The notes: generated by a model not told the origin, from the sequence alone. A DNA stretch of 64,000 bases from Arcobacter cryaerophilus gv. crypticus (GCF_002993025.1 NZ_NXGI01000002.1:124001-188000), one strand, 5' to 3'. Positions 37,288 to 47,222 are shown, counted from the first letter of the stretch. Program-made: numbers and translations.

Positions 37288-37322
37288 ATTATAACAAGCA
37301 ATTATTAAATGCAACTTAGTTG
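37288..37322 (-). promoter_or_regulatory. Promoter candidate with palindrome upstream of the zinc-ribbon/MerR-like genes
   Basis: On the minus strand a TATAAT (37288-37293) is preceded by TTGCAT at a short 15-bp spacing. The perfect palindrome CAACT-T-AGTTG (37312-37322) overlaps the -35 box, a plausible autoregulatory site for the MerR-like protein. Confidence 0.45.
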
Positions 37323-37343
37323 TATAAGAAATATTAATAATTT

Positions 37344-38024
37344 TTATCTGTTTCTTGAGTTTTTTTCTTCTATTCCTGAGATTTCAAATCTTCTTGCTAA
37401 TTCTTGTTTTACTCTATCAGGATTTATGTTAAGACTTGCAAGAGCTACTAAAACATGATATGTAATGTCGGCTGCTTCGTATATTGCTTCATTTTCATTT
37501 TTATCTTTTATTGCAAAAGTGAATTCACCAGCTTCTTCTACAATTTTTTTAAGCATAGAGTTTTGGTTACCATTTAAAAGTTTTGCAGTGTAAGATTTTG
37601 TAATATCTTCATTTTTTCTTTTTTGTATAGTGTGGTATAAATTATCTATTACACTATAAGTTTTTGAAGTATCAACTAAAACCTCTTCAACAATTTTTTC
37701 ATTTTGTAGATTTGTAAAAAAACAAGATTTTCTTCCTGTGTGACAAGCAACTCCTTCTTGAATTACTTTAAATAAAAGTGTGTCATTATCACAATCAAGA
37801 AAAATATCTACAATTTTTTGAGTGTGATTTGAGCTTTCACCTTTTTTCCAGATTCTTTGCTTACTTCTACTAAAGTAGTGTGCATATCCAGTTTTTAGTG
37901 TAATTTCTAAAGCTTCTTTGTTTGTGTATCCTAGCATTAAAACTTCATTTGAACTACTATCTTGAGTTATAATAGGTATTAAATTTCCCATTTTTTCCCA
38001 ATCTATTTTTTCTATATCTTTCAT
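37344..38024 (-). CDS. hisIE: Bifunctional phosphoribosyl-AMP cyclohydrolase / phosphoribosyl-ATP pyrophosphatase
   Basis: HisIE performs steps 2 and 3 of histidine synthesis. The 226-residue fusion has HisI motifs in its first half (MLGYTNKEALEITLKTGYAHYFSRSKQRIWKKGESS, DCDNDTLLFKV, GVACHTGRKSCFF with zinc cysteines) and HisE in the second half (KIVEEAGEFTFAIKD, YEAADITYHVLVAL). The start is one base from the stop of the upstream small exported-protein gene, so the two are coupled. Together with hisZ it shows histidine prototrophy. Confidence 0.95.
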   Translation of the reverse strand: MKDIEKIDWEKMGNLIPIITQDSSSNEVLMLGYTNKEALEITLKTGYAHYFSRSKQRIWKKGESSNHTQKIVDIFLDCDNDTLLFKVIQEGVACHTGRKSCFFTNLQNEKIVEEVLVDTSKTYSVIDNLYHTIQKRKNEDITKSYTAKLLNGNQNSMLKKIVEEAGEFTFAIKDKNENEAIYEAADITYHVLVALASLNINPDRVKQELARRFEISGIEEKNSRNR

Positions 38025-38291
38025 CTAATTAATACCTTTAAATTTTGTTCCAACATCGATTTTTAATCTATCTATTGTCATAAGCTCTTGATCTATACCA
38101 ATATCAAATCCAAAGTCATATTTATTACCATAACTATCAGTTTGGTTATCGCTATATTTTTTTATTTTGTCATATTTTTGACTTTGATTATATTTTATTG
38201 GAGGTTTTATTTTAAGAACAGATTCAATAGAATCAGCAAAAAGGTGGTTAAAAGAAGATAGTAGTAATAAAATTAAAGTTACTATTTTCAT
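38025..38291 (-). CDS. Small exported protein of unknown function
   Basis: An 88-residue protein with a clear signal peptide (TLILLLLSSFNHLFA, cleavage before DS). The mature part is short, tyrosine- and lysine-rich (YNQSQKYDKIKKYSDNQTDSYGNKYDFGFDIGID), with no cysteines and no known motif. It lies between the SPFH gene and hisIE in one leftward run. Confidence 0.65.
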   Translation of the reverse strand: MKIVTLILLLLSSFNHLFADSIESVLKIKPPIKYNQSQKYDKIKKYSDNQTDSYGNKYDFGFDIGIDQELMTIDRLKIDVGTKFKGIN

Positions 38292-38317
38292 TTTCCATCC
38301 TTTTTGAAGTCTATATA

Positions 38318-39394
38318 CTATTTTTGATTAACTACAGTGTCTCTACTTTTATCTTTTGTATCAACCCAGATATTTGGAGTTGAACCTCCTGGTGTTAAGA
38401 AAATCTTAGCATCTTTGTTTTCTCTTAGGGCTTCGTTGAATTTTCCTTGAACTTCAATTTGTTGCATTTGAAGAAGACTAGGCGTTAAAGATTCAGCAAT
38501 AACTTTATTTGCAACAGATTGTGCTTTCGCTTCAATAGCCACAGCATCAGCTCTACCTTGTGCTTCAATTCTTTTAGCGTCAGCTTCTCCAGTTGCAAGT
38601 GCAGCTCTTTTTTCAGCTTCTTGTTTAGCTCTTTGAACTTCGTATCTTACTCTTTCAGCTTCTTGGTTTGCTATTTGAACTTTTTCAATTTGTTCTTTTA
38701 TTTTTTCAGGAAGAACAATCTCTTTTAATTGAACAGATTCAACAATAACTGCACCTTTAGATCTTTCATTTACTTTTTCTTTGATTAATCTATCAAGACT
38801 TTCAGCAACTTCATTTCTTTTCATAGGAAGAACTTCGGCATTGTATCCACCAAGAACACTTCTTGCAACTTCTCCAACAACTTGATTTACAATTTTATCT
38901 TCCCACGATGGTCCCCAAGTTGCAATAGTTTCAGGAACTCCACTTGCAATAATATTGTATTGAACAGTTAATTCAATAGAGATTGGTAAACCTCTTGAAT
39001 CAAGAACATTAATAGCAGGGCTATTTTTGATACTTTGGTCAAATGAACCTACAGATTGTGTATTCATATATGTTAAAAGTCTAACTTTTGTATCAACAAC
39101 AATAACTCTTTGAATTACAGGAATATAAAAATGGAATCCTGGATTTAAAGGTTCTTTATCATATTTTCCTGTTGTTGCTTTAATACCAACTTGTCCTGAT
39201 TCAATAATAACAAATGGTTTAAACAAAAATAGTGCACCAATTAATATAATTACAAGGTATAGCAATCCTGCTTTTTTACCAAAATTTTTGAAAAATTCTG
39301 GAGTTTCAAATGGTGGTTGAAAATTTCCACCTCCTCCACCGTTAGGTTTATTTCCCTGCTGTCTGTTCTTAAAATAGTCGTTATCTATTGGCAT
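38318..39394 (-). CDS. SPFH/prohibitin-family membrane protein (HflC/HflK-like)
   Basis: A 358-residue protein with a cytoplasmic Gly/Asn-rich N-terminus (QQGNKPNGGGGGNFQP), one membrane segment at about residues 44-63 (GLLYLVIILIGALFLFKPFV), an SPFH/band-7 domain, and a long coiled coil rich in Glu/Ala/Arg (about 235-300, EKVQIANQEAERVRYEVQRA). Such proteins form ring-like membrane scaffolds and, as HflKC, modulate the FtsH protease. No second hfl gene is adjacent, so it is a stand-alone prohibitin-like homologue. Confidence 0.88.
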   Translation of the reverse strand: MPIDNDYFKNRQQGNKPNGGGGGNFQPPFETPEFFKNFGKKAGLLYLVIILIGALFLFKPFVIIESGQVGIKATTGKYDKEPLNPGFHFYIPVIQRVIVVDTKVRLLTYMNTQSVGSFDQSIKNSPAINVLDSRGLPISIELTVQYNIIASGVPETIATWGPSWEDKIVNQVVGEVARSVLGGYNAEVLPMKRNEVAESLDRLIKEKVNERSKGAVIVESVQLKEIVLPEKIKEQIEKVQIANQEAERVRYEVQRAKQEAEKRAALATGEADAKRIEAQGRADAVAIEAKAQSVANKVIAESLTPSLLQMQQIEVQGKFNEALRENKDAKIFLTPGGSTPNIWVDTKDKSRDTVVNQK

Positions 39395-39435
39395 AATCTT
39401 CCTTATTTTTTTTTAATCTAATATATTATTTAAAA

Positions 39436-40356
39436 TTAGTTAATATATGTTAAATACTTAATGTATTTTGGATTTTTTCCAGTTACCACATCAAAATATG
39501 CAGATTGGATTTTTTCTGTAATAGGACCTCTACATCCAGCTCCAATAACTCTTGCATCAACTTCTCTAATAGGAGTTATCTCAGCTGCAGTTCCTGTAAA
39601 GAATGCTTCATCAGCTACATAAATCTCTTCTCTAGTTATTCTTCTTCTAATAACTTCAATTCCCATGTCATGTGCTAAATCAATTGCAGTTGCTTGAGTA
39701 ATTGATTCTAAAGAGTTGTCATTTGGTGGAGATATTAATTTTCCATCTTTAACTATAAAGAAACATGCACCCGATGCTTCTGCAATATATCCTTGATCAT
39801 CTCTTAGTAAAGCTTCATCATATCCAGCTTCAACAGCTTCAAATTTTGCCATTTGAGAGTTCATATAGTTTGCAACTGATTTTGCTTTTCCCATACCTGA
39901 AGTATTTGGAGTTCTTGTAAATGAAGAGATTTTTACTCTAACACCTTTTTTAAGACCTTCTTCTCCCAAATAAGCTCCCCACTCCCAAGCGGAAATTGAT
40001 ACTTGTACAGGTGCATCTTTATGATAAAGACCCATAACACCATAACCTAAATATACAAGTGGTCTAATATATGCTCCATTTGTTAACTCATTTTTTTGTA
40101 GTAACTCTACTTGAGCTTTGTTTAACTCTTCTAGTGAAAATGGAACATTCATTAATGTCATTTTTGAAGAGTTTAAAAGTCTTTGTGTATGCTCATTTAA
40201 TTTAAAAATAGCACATCTTCCATCAACAGTTTTATAAGCTTTTGTTCCTTCAATAGCACCATTTCCATAGTGTAAAGTGTGACTTAGTACATGAACTTTT
40301 GCATCTTTCCAAGGAGTAAACTCTCCATCCATCCAAATATATTTTGATTCAGTCAT
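39436..40356 (-). CDS. ilvE: Branched-chain amino acid aminotransferase
   Basis: A 306-residue fold-type IV PLP enzyme. MTESKYIWMDGEFTPWKDAKVHVLSHTLHYGNGAIEGTKAY is the BCAT start; GMGKAKSVANYMNSQMAKFEA is typical of the cofactor region; EEIYVADEAFFTGTAAEITPIREVD completes the signature. It makes valine, leucine and isoleucine from their keto acids. Confidence 0.94.
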   Translation of the reverse strand: MTESKYIWMDGEFTPWKDAKVHVLSHTLHYGNGAIEGTKAYKTVDGRCAIFKLNEHTQRLLNSSKMTLMNVPFSLEELNKAQVELLQKNELTNGAYIRPLVYLGYGVMGLYHKDAPVQVSISAWEWGAYLGEEGLKKGVRVKISSFTRTPNTSGMGKAKSVANYMNSQMAKFEAVEAGYDEALLRDDQGYIAEASGACFFIVKDGKLISPPNDNSLESITQATAIDLAHDMGIEVIRRRITREEIYVADEAFFTGTAAEITPIREVDARVIGAGCRGPITEKIQSAYFDVVTGKNPKYIKYLTYIN

Positions 40357-40466
40357 TGCTTTTATTATCCTAAAATTAGATTTTAATCAATAATATTATC
40401 AAAAAGATAATTAAAATAAGTTCTAAGATTAAAAAATGTACTATTCGTAAAATATTTGGAAATAAA

Positions 40467-41051
40467 ATGATAAAAAACCTGATACTAATTTTTATATTAC
40501 TACTTTTTAGCTCTTGTGCAGTAAATCAAAATAGATTAGAGCCAATAAAAAAAGAGCCAATAGATGAAGAGCTTTTAAGCCATATTCGATATATATTATA
40601 TTTAATTCAGATAAATGATTTGAAAAATCTAAATGAAACTTATATAAATAAAAACTATGGTTATTTTGAAGTAAATCTAAATGAGTTGGAAAATAAACCA
40701 CAAATAATCAAAAAATATACAATTGAAGAAATTGATACTTATATTGAGAGTTTTGATATACAAAATATTGAAGTTTCATTTAATTGTAGCCCATATAATG
40801 ATGCATTTTATGGGTGGAGTAAAGATGGAATTTTTATTTTTGAACCAAACACAAACTACTTAGATAGTTTTTTAAATGATAAAACTAAAGAAGAAAAAGA
40901 GTTTACAAAAAAAGTTAAAACTATTAGTTATGAAGTTGTTGCGACAAATAACACTATATTTTATATTACAAAAATTGATAAAAAATATTATATTACATTA
41001 ATCGATAATTTAAAAACAAATTGTAGTAATGCTTTGATTCAAGCTTTTTAG
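40467..41051 (+). CDS. Unidentified lipoprotein
   Basis: A 194-residue protein with a lipoprotein signal (LILIFILLLFSSCAV, lipobox LFSSC, Cys17). The mature part is acidic with many Asn, Tyr and Ile residues and contains YTIEEIDTYIESFDIQNIEVSFNCSPYNDAFYGWSKDGIFIFEPN. I recognise no domain. It ends 48 bp before metH in the same direction, but the link is not obviously functional. Confidence 0.7.
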   Translation: MIKNLILIFILLLFSSCAVNQNRLEPIKKEPIDEELLSHIRYILYLIQINDLKNLNETYINKNYGYFEVNLNELENKPQIIKKYTIEEIDTYIESFDIQNIEVSFNCSPYNDAFYGWSKDGIFIFEPNTNYLDSFLNDKTKEEKEFTKKVKTISYEVVATNNTIFYITKIDKKYYITLIDNLKTNCSNALIQAF

Positions 41052-41098
41052 CAATTTTAAAATATAATATAAACTTTAAATAAATATAAGAAGATGAT

Positions 41099-44000
41099 AT
41101 GAAGCAAAAAATAGAAGATTTAATAAAAGAGAAAGTTTTAATAATTGATGGAGCTATGGGAACACAGCTTCAAGCTTGTGAGATAGAAAAAGAGTTTTGG
41201 CAATTTGAGAATAAAGATTTAGAAGGTTGCAATGAGCTTTTAAATCTTACAGCTCCTCATATTTTGGAGACAATTTATGAAAACTATGCAATTGCTGGTG
41301 CAAATTTTATTAGCACAAATACATTTGGAAGTATGCCATGGGTTTTAGAAGATTATGACATAGGTCATATGTCTTATGAGTTGTCAAAATTAGCAGCACA
41401 AAGTGCAAAAAAGATTTGTGAAAAACATAGCACAAAAGATGAGCCAAAATTTGTTTTAGCATCTATTGGACCTGGAACAAAACTTCCTAGTCTTGGACAT
41501 ATTACTTATGATGCAATGTATGAAGGCTATAAAACTATGGCTTCTGGTTTAGTTGATGGTGGAACTGATGTTTTTTTACTTGAAACTTGTCAAGATCCAC
41601 TTCAAATAAAAGCTGCACTTCATGCTTTAAATGACATTGCACCGCAAATTCCAATTATGGTTTCAGTGACAATTGAGTTAAATGGAACAATGCTAATAGG
41701 AACAGATGCACAAACAATTGCAGCTATTTTAAAACCATTTAATATTTTATCTTTGGGTTTTAACTGTGGAACTGGACCAATTCAAGTTCAAAAACATGTA
41801 AAAGCTTTGAGTGAAGTATCAAAATTCCCAATCTCAGTTCACGCAAATGCAGGACTTCCTCAAAACAAAGGTGGAAAAACTTTTTATCCAATGGGACCTG
41901 ATGAGTTTACAGCTTTACAAAAAGAGTTTTTAAATATTAATGGAGTTGCATTTTTAGGTGGATGTTGTGGAACTACACCTCTTCACATAAAAACTTTAAG
42001 CGATGCAGTTAAAGAAATGATTCCAAAAAAACCAAATGGATTTTTAAAAGCTTCATTGGCATCACTTTTTAATATAGTTCCACTAAAACAAGAGCCAGCA
42101 CCACTGCTTATTGGTGAAAGAAGTAATGCAACTGGAAGTAAAGCTTTTAGAGAGCTTTTAAAAGCAAATGATTATGAAGGAACTTTAAGTGTTGCTCAAC
42201 AACAAGTTCGAGCTGGGGCTCATGTAATTGATGTTAGTGTTGGATTTGCTGGTCGTGATGAAACTGGCGATATGAATAAAGTTGTATCGCTGTATTCTCA
42301 AAAAATTTCACTTCCACTAATGCCTGATTCTACTCAAATAAAAGCACTAGAAGCTGCTTTAAAACAAATTGGTGGAAGATGTATAATAAACTCAGTTAAT
42401 CTTGAAGATGGTGAAGATAAATTTGATGAAGTTTGCAAATTGGCAAAAAGGTTTGGAGCAGCTTTAGTTTGCCTTGTAATCGATGAGATTGGAATGGCAA
42501 AATCAAAACAAAGAAAACTTGAAGTTGCAGAGCGAATTTACAATTTATGTGTAAATAGACACGGTTTTGACCCAGCTGATTTAGTTTTTGATATGCTTAC
42601 TTTTACAATTGGAAGTGGTGATGATGAGTATAGAACTGCTGGAATTGAAACTTTAGAAGCTATAAAAGAGTTTCAAATTCTTCATCCAGAAGTAGGAACA
42701 ACTTTGGGGCTTTCAAATATCTCATTTGGTTTATCTCAAAATGCAAGAATTTATCTAAACTCAATATATCTTGACCACTGTGTAAAAGCAGGGCTAACGA
42801 CTGCTATTGTAAATGTTAAACATATAATTCCACTAAATAAAATAAGTGATGAAGATAGAAAAGCTTGTGATGATTTGATATTTAACAACCAAGAAAACGG
42901 GGATCCACTATTTAAATTTATTGACCATTTTTCAAATGTTGAGTCACAAGATGAACAAAGTGATGAAGAGTATCAAAAAATGGAACCTATTGAAAAAGTT
43001 AAAAAACTTTTATTAGATGGTGACAAAGATAGATTACTTCCTTTAGTTTTAGAGTTAAAAGATGTTGTACCTCCTGAACTGATTGTAAATGAGTGGTTAA
43101 TTGATGGAATGAAAATAATTGGAGAGCTTTTTGGAAGTGGTCAAATGCAACTTCCATTTGTCCTTCAAAGTGCTGAAACTATGAAAGCTACTGTTGATTC
43201 TTTAAATCCATTTTTACCCAAGCAAGAAAAAGATAGTGAAACAACTATGGTTATAGGAACTGTAAAAGGCGATGTTCACGATGTTGGTAAAAATTTAGTT
43301 GATATTATTTTAAGTAACAATGGTTTTAAAATTGTAAATATTGGAATAAAAGCAGATTTAAATCAGTTTTTAGAAGCTGCAAAAGAACACAATGCAGATG
43401 CTATTGGAATGAGTGGATTACTTGTAAAAAGTACAGCTGTAATGAAAGAAAACCTTGAAGAGATGCAAAAACTAGGAATTAAAATTCCAGTTATGCTTGG
43501 AGGTGCTGCTTTAACAAAAAGCTTTGTTGATGATTATTGCAGACCAATTTATGATGGTCCGATTTTTTATTGTCGTGATGCTTTTGATGGTGTTGTATCT
43601 ATGCAAAGAATTGAAAAAGGTGGAGAGATTGATACAAAACTAGCTGCTGATTTAATTGAAAAAATTGATACAAGCGATAGAGTTGAAAAAGAGGAGGCTG
43701 TAATTCCTCCTTATGAAGAGATTTCTATGCCAAAAAGAGAGTTTATAGTTCCTCCATATTGGAATAAAGTTGCAAAAACTGGAGATGAACTAGATAAAGA
43801 GCTAATATTTTCTTGGATAAATCACAGAGTTTTATTTAGACAAAGATGGGGATATAAAAGAGGAAAACAAACTCCAGAAGCATTTATGAAATATGAAAAA
43901 GATGTTGTTGAGCCTATTTACTACTCTTTAAAAGATGAACTTATTTCAAAAAATATATTTGAACCGATTGCTATATATGAGTATTATCCATGTATTTCTT

Positions 44001-44572
44001 ATGATAATAAACTATATATTTTTGATAAAAAATATCTTTACAACAATCTTGAAGAGGCAAAAAAAGTTCCACCTTTAAGTGAAGCTATAAAAGTTTTAGA
44101 GTTTCCAAGACAAAAAAGAAAACCTTTTAGATGTATAGCTGACTTTTTTGCAAATGATAGATTAGATGTTGTAGGATTTACACTTGCAAGTGCTGGACTT
44201 AAAATAAGTGATTATGAAAGAGAGTTTTATGATCGTGGTGAGTTTACAAAATATTATCAAGTTCACGGACTTGGAGTTGAATTAGCTGAAGCATTGGCTG
44301 AAGTTTTACATAAACAAATAAGGCTTGATTGGGATATTGTTCCTAAAGAGGGGCATAGATTAAGCGATGTTCAAATGAAGCAATATGTAGGTTGTAGATA
44401 TTCACCTGGTTATGCAGCTTGTCCTGAGTTATCACAAAATAGAGATATTTTTGATTTGTTAAATCCTGAAAAATATGGAATTGAGCTTAGTGAAACATTC
44501 CAAATGCATCCTGAGCAAACTACTTGTGCAATTGTAGTTCATAACAAAGAAGCAAACTATTACAATGTTTAG
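41099..44572 (+). CDS. metH: Cobalamin-dependent methionine synthase
   Basis: MetH transfers a methyl group from methyltetrahydrofolate to homocysteine through cobalamin. The 1157-residue product has all four modules: the homocysteine/zinc domain (1 to about 310, LIIDGAMGTQLQ, GGCCGTTPLH), the pterin domain (about 330-600, GERSNATGSKAFRELL), the B12 domain (DVHDVGKNLVD around 725-735, cobalt-ligand His727) and the reactivation domain (to the end, QMKQYVGCRYSPGYAACPEL). luxS, about 5 kb away, supplies homocysteine in the same cycle. No SAM or cobalamin riboswitch is visible in the 47-bp upstream gap. Confidence 0.97.
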   Translation: MKQKIEDLIKEKVLIIDGAMGTQLQACEIEKEFWQFENKDLEGCNELLNLTAPHILETIYENYAIAGANFISTNTFGSMPWVLEDYDIGHMSYELSKLAAQSAKKICEKHSTKDEPKFVLASIGPGTKLPSLGHITYDAMYEGYKTMASGLVDGGTDVFLLETCQDPLQIKAALHALNDIAPQIPIMVSVTIELNGTMLIGTDAQTIAAILKPFNILSLGFNCGTGPIQVQKHVKALSEVSKFPISVHANAGLPQNKGGKTFYPMGPDEFTALQKEFLNINGVAFLGGCCGTTPLHIKTLSDAVKEMIPKKPNGFLKASLASLFNIVPLKQEPAPLLIGERSNATGSKAFRELLKANDYEGTLSVAQQQVRAGAHVIDVSVGFAGRDETGDMNKVVSLYSQKISLPLMPDSTQIKALEAALKQIGGRCIINSVNLEDGEDKFDEVCKLAKRFGAALVCLVIDEIGMAKSKQRKLEVAERIYNLCVNRHGFDPADLVFDMLTFTIGSGDDEYRTAGIETLEAIKEFQILHPEVGTTLGLSNISFGLSQNARIYLNSIYLDHCVKAGLTTAIVNVKHIIPLNKISDEDRKACDDLIFNNQENGDPLFKFIDHFSNVESQDEQSDEEYQKMEPIEKVKKLLLDGDKDRLLPLVLELKDVVPPELIVNEWLIDGMKIIGELFGSGQMQLPFVLQSAETMKATVDSLNPFLPKQEKDSETTMVIGTVKGDVHDVGKNLVDIILSNNGFKIVNIGIKADLNQFLEAAKEHNADAIGMSGLLVKSTAVMKENLEEMQKLGIKIPVMLGGAALTKSFVDDYCRPIYDGPIFYCRDAFDGVVSMQRIEKGGEIDTKLAADLIEKIDTSDRVEKEEAVIPPYEEISMPKREFIVPPYWNKVAKTGDELDKELIFSWINHRVLFRQRWGYKRGKQTPEAFMKYEKDVVEPIYYSLKDELISKNIFEPIAIYEYYPCISYDNKLYIFDKKYLYNNLEEAKKVPPLSEAIKVLEFPRQKRKPFRCIADFFANDRLDVVGFTLASAGLKISDYEREFYDRGEFTKYYQVHGLGVELAEALAEVLHKQIRLDWDIVPKEGHRLSDVQMKQYVGCRYSPGYAACPELSQNRDIFDLLNPEKYGIELSETFQMHPEQTTCAIVVHNKEANYYNV

Positions 44573-44603
44573 ATTTAAGAATTTAATTCTTAAATCTATT
44601 TTT
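44571..44603. terminator. Bidirectional terminator between metH and the histidine kinase
   Basis: A perfect 12-bp stem AGATTTAAGAAT-TTA-ATTCTTAAATCT that begins at the metH stop and contains the stop of the converging kinase gene, followed by ATTTTT on the plus strand. Confidence 0.85.
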
Positions 44604-47148
44604 GTTCAATTTTAATAGGCAATAAAATAGTAAATTTTGCGCCTTTGTAATTTATATTATTGTAAAAGAATTTATGGTTTTCTACAAAAATATTACCTTT
44701 TAGGTTATTATCTACTAATATTTTTGACATATATAGACCAATTCCTGTACCTTGAGATTTATGTTTTGTTGTGAAATATGGTTCAAAAATCCTAGATATA
44801 ATCTCATCTTTTATACCCATAGCATTATCAAAAATTTCAATAACTATATTTTTTTGATTTTTTGAAATATTAATAAAAATATATCTTGGTTCTTCAGCTT
44901 TTAAATTTTTTAAAGCATCTTTTGCATTTGTAATGATATTCATAAAAATTTGAATCAAATCATTTTCAATAGTTAAAAACTCAAAATCATCTATATTTTT
45001 TATAACTTCAATATTCTTAGACTGCAAAGATGGATTTAAAATATCTAGTACTTTTTGTACTAAATGATTTATATTTATATTAGATGTAATTTTATCTTTA
45101 TCCAAAAAGCTTCTAAAATCTTCAATAGTGTTACTTAAATATGATACAGAAGATTTTATATGATTTATTGAATCATATAAATCTTTATCTTCTAGCATAT
45201 TTAGATTTTTTTTAAGCTCCATTCCTGAAGTACAAATACTAATAGTTGATAGTGGTTGTCTCCATTGATGAGCTATATTTTCAAGCATTTCACCCATTGC
45301 TGCCATTTTTGATTGTTGTAAAAGAATTTTATTGTTCTCTTCATTTTGTTTTATCTCAAAAGCGACTCTATTTTCTAGCTCTTGATTTGTTTTTTTCAGT
45401 AAATAAGCTCTATAAATAATAGCTAAAATTAAAAATATAGCTAAGATAATAATAAATAGCTTAAGAACTGTATCTTTATCAATACTATTTTGATAGTTTA
45501 TATATACCCATTTATTAAAAAAATCATGTTTCTGATTTTCGTTTATTGAATTCAAAGCTTTATCTAAAATTGATGCAAGAGTTTTATTTTCAATATTTGT
45601 TGCCATATAAAGTTTTAGATTTTCATCTATTTTTCCAGATACTTTGATATCTCCTACAAAATGATTTTGTATCTCATATCCAATAACAGCAAGAGAGTCA
45701 ATAGCAGCATAAACTTCACCTTTTCTTACAGCTTCTAAAGCTTGATAAAGATTTGCATACTCTACAAAACTAATATTTTTATATCTGTTTTTTATTATAT
45801 TACTTGTTGCAAAATCTTTAACAAGAGCAATTTTAACTCTTTTTAGAGTTTTTAAATCTTCAATAAAAGGTTTAGAAATATCTGTAGCAATCACAAAAGG
45901 GAAATCCAGATAAGGATTTGTAAAATTTAAAAGCTTTTCTCTATTTTTCTTATCTGCAATTGTTGTTAAGATATCACACTTATTTTCTACAACTTTTTCA
46001 AAACTTTCGTGCCAATTTAAAGTTGGTACAAAATTTAATTCTATATCTAAATTTTTTGAAATTTCTACAAGATACTCTTCTATAATTCCAATATGTTTAT
46101 TATTTAAAGTAGCTTCAAATGGCATTAAATCGTTATGAGAACAATAAGTAAAAGATTTTTTTGTTTTTAAATACTCTTTTTCTTCACTATTTAGTTCATT
46201 TTGAAAATTATTATGTAAAATAAAACTATTTAAATCTATATCATTTTTTATTAAACCCATTACTTTATATGTATTTATGATTAGATTCATTTTTTCATCA
46301 GAAATGGTTCCAATATTTCCATTTTTATCAAAAATAATTTTTTTTATCTCATTTGCTTCAAAAAGTAGTGCTTCTTTACTTTTATTTAGTGGATTATATT
46401 TCTCAAAAACAATATCAACACTTTTTTCAATATTTTCAAATGCCCATTTCCAACCATCTATTGAAGCTTTATAAAAATCATATACAATTTTTGGGTTTTT
46501 TTGTGCAAATTCACTATTTGTAAACATAATATTTTCGTAAAAGTCAAATCCATAATCTTTTGGGTAGAAAATTTTGCTTTCATAACCTTTTTCTTTTAAT
46601 AAAAAAGGTTCATTTGTAGTATAAGAAGCCATTAAGTCTGTTTTTTTAGTTATTAAATCATCAATATTAAAAGAGTGAGGAATTAGTTTTACATATTTAA
46701 TATCAAAGTTTTGACTACTAAACATAGCTTGTAAATTTGCAAAATTTAGCTGCTCATCTGCAATCATCAAGTTTTTATCTTTTAAATCTTTAATTGAGTC
46801 TATATTTGAATTTTTTAAAGCCAAAATCACAAGAGGTGAAGTTTGAAAAATAGCTCCAAATATAGATATATCTGCACCATTTGATTTATGAACTATTAAA
46901 GAGCTAGAACCAAGTCCAAAAGTTGCTCTATTTTGTGTAACTTCTTCTAATACATTTGTTTCATTTTGAAATTTTTTAAACTCAACATCAAGTCCAACTT
47001 TTTGATAAAAGCCTTTCTCTTTTGCTATGTAAAATCCAGCAAATTGAAACTGGTCAAGCCACATAAGTTGAAGTGAAACTTTTTGCAAATCTGTTGCATA
47101 TAGGTATTTGAAAAGTAAAATAAAAATAAATATCTTTTTCAAAATCAA
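44596..47148 (-). CDS. Sensor histidine kinase with two fused solute-binding domains
   Basis: An 850-residue hybrid sensor: a signal peptide, an NMT1/THI5-like solute-binding domain (about 25-300, VSLQLMWLDQFQFAGFYIAKEKGFY), a second periplasmic solute-binding domain of the SBP_bac_3 family (about 325-545, FTYCSHNDLMPFEATLNNKHIGIIEEYL), a membrane segment (about 555-575), then a HisKA-type kinase (MLENIAHQWRQPLSTISI with the phosphorylatable His, N box NIITNAKDALKN, G boxes DNAMGIKDEI and GTGIGLYMSKILVDN). NMT1-type domains bind pyrimidine or sulfonate-like ligands, SBP_bac_3 amino acids, so it may read two nutrients. No response regulator gene is adjacent. It is the longest accessory-looking gene in the window. 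Confidence 0.88.
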   Translation of the reverse strand: MILKKIFIFILLFKYLYATDLQKVSLQLMWLDQFQFAGFYIAKEKGFYQKVGLDVEFKKFQNETNVLEEVTQNRATFGLGSSSLIVHKSNGADISIFGAIFQTSPLVILALKNSNIDSIKDLKDKNLMIADEQLNFANLQAMFSSQNFDIKYVKLIPHSFNIDDLITKKTDLMASYTTNEPFLLKEKGYESKIFYPKDYGFDFYENIMFTNSEFAQKNPKIVYDFYKASIDGWKWAFENIEKSVDIVFEKYNPLNKSKEALLFEANEIKKIIFDKNGNIGTISDEKMNLIINTYKVMGLIKNDIDLNSFILHNNFQNELNSEEKEYLKTKKSFTYCSHNDLMPFEATLNNKHIGIIEEYLVEISKNLDIELNFVPTLNWHESFEKVVENKCDILTTIADKKNREKLLNFTNPYLDFPFVIATDISKPFIEDLKTLKRVKIALVKDFATSNIIKNRYKNISFVEYANLYQALEAVRKGEVYAAIDSLAVIGYEIQNHFVGDIKVSGKIDENLKLYMATNIENKTLASILDKALNSINENQKHDFFNKWVYINYQNSIDKDTVLKLFIIILAIFLILAIIYRAYLLKKTNQELENRVAFEIKQNEENNKILLQQSKMAAMGEMLENIAHQWRQPLSTISICTSGMELKKNLNMLEDKDLYDSINHIKSSVSYLSNTIEDFRSFLDKDKITSNININHLVQKVLDILNPSLQSKNIEVIKNIDDFEFLTIENDLIQIFMNIITNAKDALKNLKAEEPRYIFINISKNQKNIVIEIFDNAMGIKDEIISRIFEPYFTTKHKSQGTGIGLYMSKILVDNNLKGNIFVENHKFFYNNINYKGAKFTILLPIKIEQK

Positions 47149-47222
47149 CCTTAAGTTTAAAATTTTAACAATTATTATAGCAAACTAAGGTAGAATTATC
47201 ACAATTTATTTGAGGAAATATT

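Noticed and set aside
41052-41098. SAM or cobalamin riboswitch before metH
   Set aside because: The gap is only 47 bp of AT-rich sequence, too short for either aptamer.
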